Source: Fibrobacter sp. UWB4 | GTDB taxonomy: Bacteria; Fibrobacterota; Fibrobacteria; Fibrobacterales; Fibrobacteraceae | Assembly (NCBI RefSeq): GCF_002210345.1 | Contig: NZ_MWQI01000001.1 | Location: 310,001 to 374,000 of the forward strand | Length of the DNA: 64,000 bases | Direction of reading: 5' to 3' | Shown here: positions 63,184-64,000 of the stretch, piece by piece | How positions within the stretch are numbered: position 1 is the first letter of the stretch | Layout of the letters: each line of letters starts with the position of its first letter | Notes under the pieces: model-generated | Seen by the model: only the letters and a program-made list of their open reading frames with translations | Told to the model about the DNA's origin: nothing | The model's database searches: none | Translations under genes and position numbers: made by a program

Positions 63184-63898
63184 TATTATTTTAGTAATTG
63201 CGCTTTTCGCGGTTTTCTCGTTTGCTCATGTGACGGATAGCTTGTTTGTGCCGCCGAAGCCTGCGAAGCCTTTGCGTTATTGCACTTCGGCAAAACAATG
63301 GGTGGATTACGCAAGTCACGATTCAAATTTAGTCGAAATTACACGCATGCGCGGGCTGCGCATGGATTTGCGCTATGCCACGTTTAACAACGTAACCGGC
63401 CATGATATGTATTGCGGGATCCAGCGCGCTTTTATCCATAAGGACGGATTGCCCAAGCTTAAGCGAGCGCTCTCGATTATCGCCAAAGAATTGCCGGGGT
63501 ATTCGCTTGTGATTTTTGATGCCGCGCGCCCGATGTACGCACAAGCTGTTTTGAAAAGCTCTGTTGCTGGAACGCCTTATAGCAATTTTGTCTCGTCGGG
63601 TAAGACGGGCGGACTCCATAATTATGGCTTGGCCCTTGACTTAGGGCTTGCCGATAGTACTGGCAATTTGCTTGACATGGGTGCTGATTTTGATTCGTTT
63701 GAACGCTGTGCGGGAATCGTGGGCGAAGCGGATGCTTTAAAGTCCGGGCGCCTCACTCAACAGCAAATTGATAACCGCAATTTGTTGCGCAATATCATGA
63801 AGCGCGCCGGCTGGGTGATGCTCCCTAGCGAATGGTGGCATTTCAACGCATTCACGCGCGCCTATACTAAGGAAAATTATCCGCTGTTCCCGATTTGA
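63170..63898 (+). CDS. Secreted D-alanyl-D-alanine dipeptidase (VanX/DdpX type)
   Basis: 242 residues. Zinc dipeptidase of the M15D family: MRGLRMDLRYATFNNVTG, DAARPMYAQ, the ligand motif LHNYGLALDL (SxHxxGxAxD-like) and the catalytic SEWWHFNAF (ExxWH). Signal peptide cleaved near SFA|HVT suggests periplasmic action on D-Ala-D-Ala. The GTG start at 63170 lies inside the GTCATTGCGAGG repeat; no other start keeps the signal peptide. No vanRS or vanH genes are nearby, so resistance is not implied. Confidence 0.88.
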   Translation: MTKQSIILVIALFAVFSFAHVTDSLFVPPKPAKPLRYCTSAKQWVDYASHDSNLVEITRMRGLRMDLRYATFNNVTGHDMYCGIQRAFIHKDGLPKLKRALSIIAKELPGYSLVIFDAARPMYAQAVLKSSVAGTPYSNFVSSGKTGGLHNYGLALDLGLADSTGNLLDMGADFDSFERCAGIVGEADALKSGRLTQQQIDNRNLLRNIMKRAGWVMLPSEWWHFNAFTRAYTKENYPLFPI

Positions 63899-64000
63899 GT
63901 TAAGAACTCTAAGTTACGAGTTTCTAGAAAATTTTATGTCAATATTTTCTAATGACCAATGACTACTAACTAGTAACTATAATCTCGTATTTACGGTAAT
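63899..64000. other. Repeat-containing window end
   Basis: No gene seen in the last 102 bases. CTAACTAGTAACTA near 63952-63968 recalls the ACTAGTTACTAG repeat at 34860. Confidence 0.5.

Noticed and set aside
63170-63898. Vancomycin-resistance gene
   Set aside because: VanX-type fold but secreted, with no vanRSHA neighbours; a wall-peptide nutrient or remodelling role is more likely.

Overview
The window looks like chromosomal DNA of a fibre-degrading Fibrobacter (F. succinogenes or a close relative). The supporting signs are a protein with the Fibrobacter succinogenes major paralogous domain (12454-13572), a secreted GH8 xylanase/endoglucanase-type enzyme with a C-terminal sorting-like tail (3861-5480), an EF-G of the spirochaete/mitochondrial-like subtype (1-712), many lipoproteins and outer-membrane barrels, and weak Shine-Dalgarno signals. 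The species name is an inference from family composition. The window is mostly ordinary core genome: no rRNA, transposase, prophage or CRISPR array was found.

Layout. 1-12.4 kb (mostly minus strand): partial EF-G, a GT-C-like membrane protein, an EcsC-family protein with two tandem paralogous small proteins, the GH8 enzyme, Map, a DEAD-box helicase, an outer-membrane protein/lipoprotein pair, PyrE and PurU. 12.4-22.4 kb: the Fibrobacter paralogous protein, ArgS-RsfS-LytR_C lipoprotein cluster, a flotillin, PanD, tRNA-Leu, a SPOR protein and MiaB. 22.4-26.5 kb: a plus-strand accessory block (37-nt repeat units, a PD-(D/E)XK-like nuclease, a DUF2238 membrane protein, a phosphatase-like lipoprotein, another lipoprotein) whose best remembered relatives are in gut Clostridia. 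26.5-35.6 kb: TtcA with a cysteine desulfurase, a HAD phosphatase, tRNA-Pro, a glycosyltransferase translationally coupled to a degenerate DnaG/DnaB-like protein, RuvC, and two peptidoglycan peptidases. 35.7-50 kb (all minus): PssA, a peptide-binding lipoprotein, then a long co-directional run from a TPP riboswitch and ThiC through a degenerate AEP-primase/AAA_25 protein, a degenerate TrmA-like protein, a LysM protein, a 38-residue membrane peptide, a histidine kinase, a response regulator and a TPR/PQQ-propeller protein. 50-64 kb: a 57-residue protein with an NhaC-type antiporter, an EamA transporter, GlnS, a DUF3300 protein, Nth, CysE, maltokinase, a candidate small RNA, small unknown genes, a nitrilase-family amidase, a TonB-dependent receptor and a VanX-type dipeptidase.

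Three themes stand out. First, several homologues of well-known enzymes have lost catalytic residues: the DnaG/DnaB-like protein, the AEP-primase/AAA_25 protein, the TrmA-like protein and the Nth iron-sulfur loop. Second, several genes fall below usual length cut-offs: the 38-aa membrane peptide coupled by a GTGA overlap into the sensor-kinase operon, the 57-aa protein ahead of the antiporter, and a 44-aa protein at 59.6 kb. Third, intergenic DNA is rich in dispersed repeats, including a perfect 135-bp element present twice in inverted orientation 49.5 kb apart, a heptamer array present twice in opposite orientation, and several short palindromic families, one of which supplies the start codon of the VanX-type gene.
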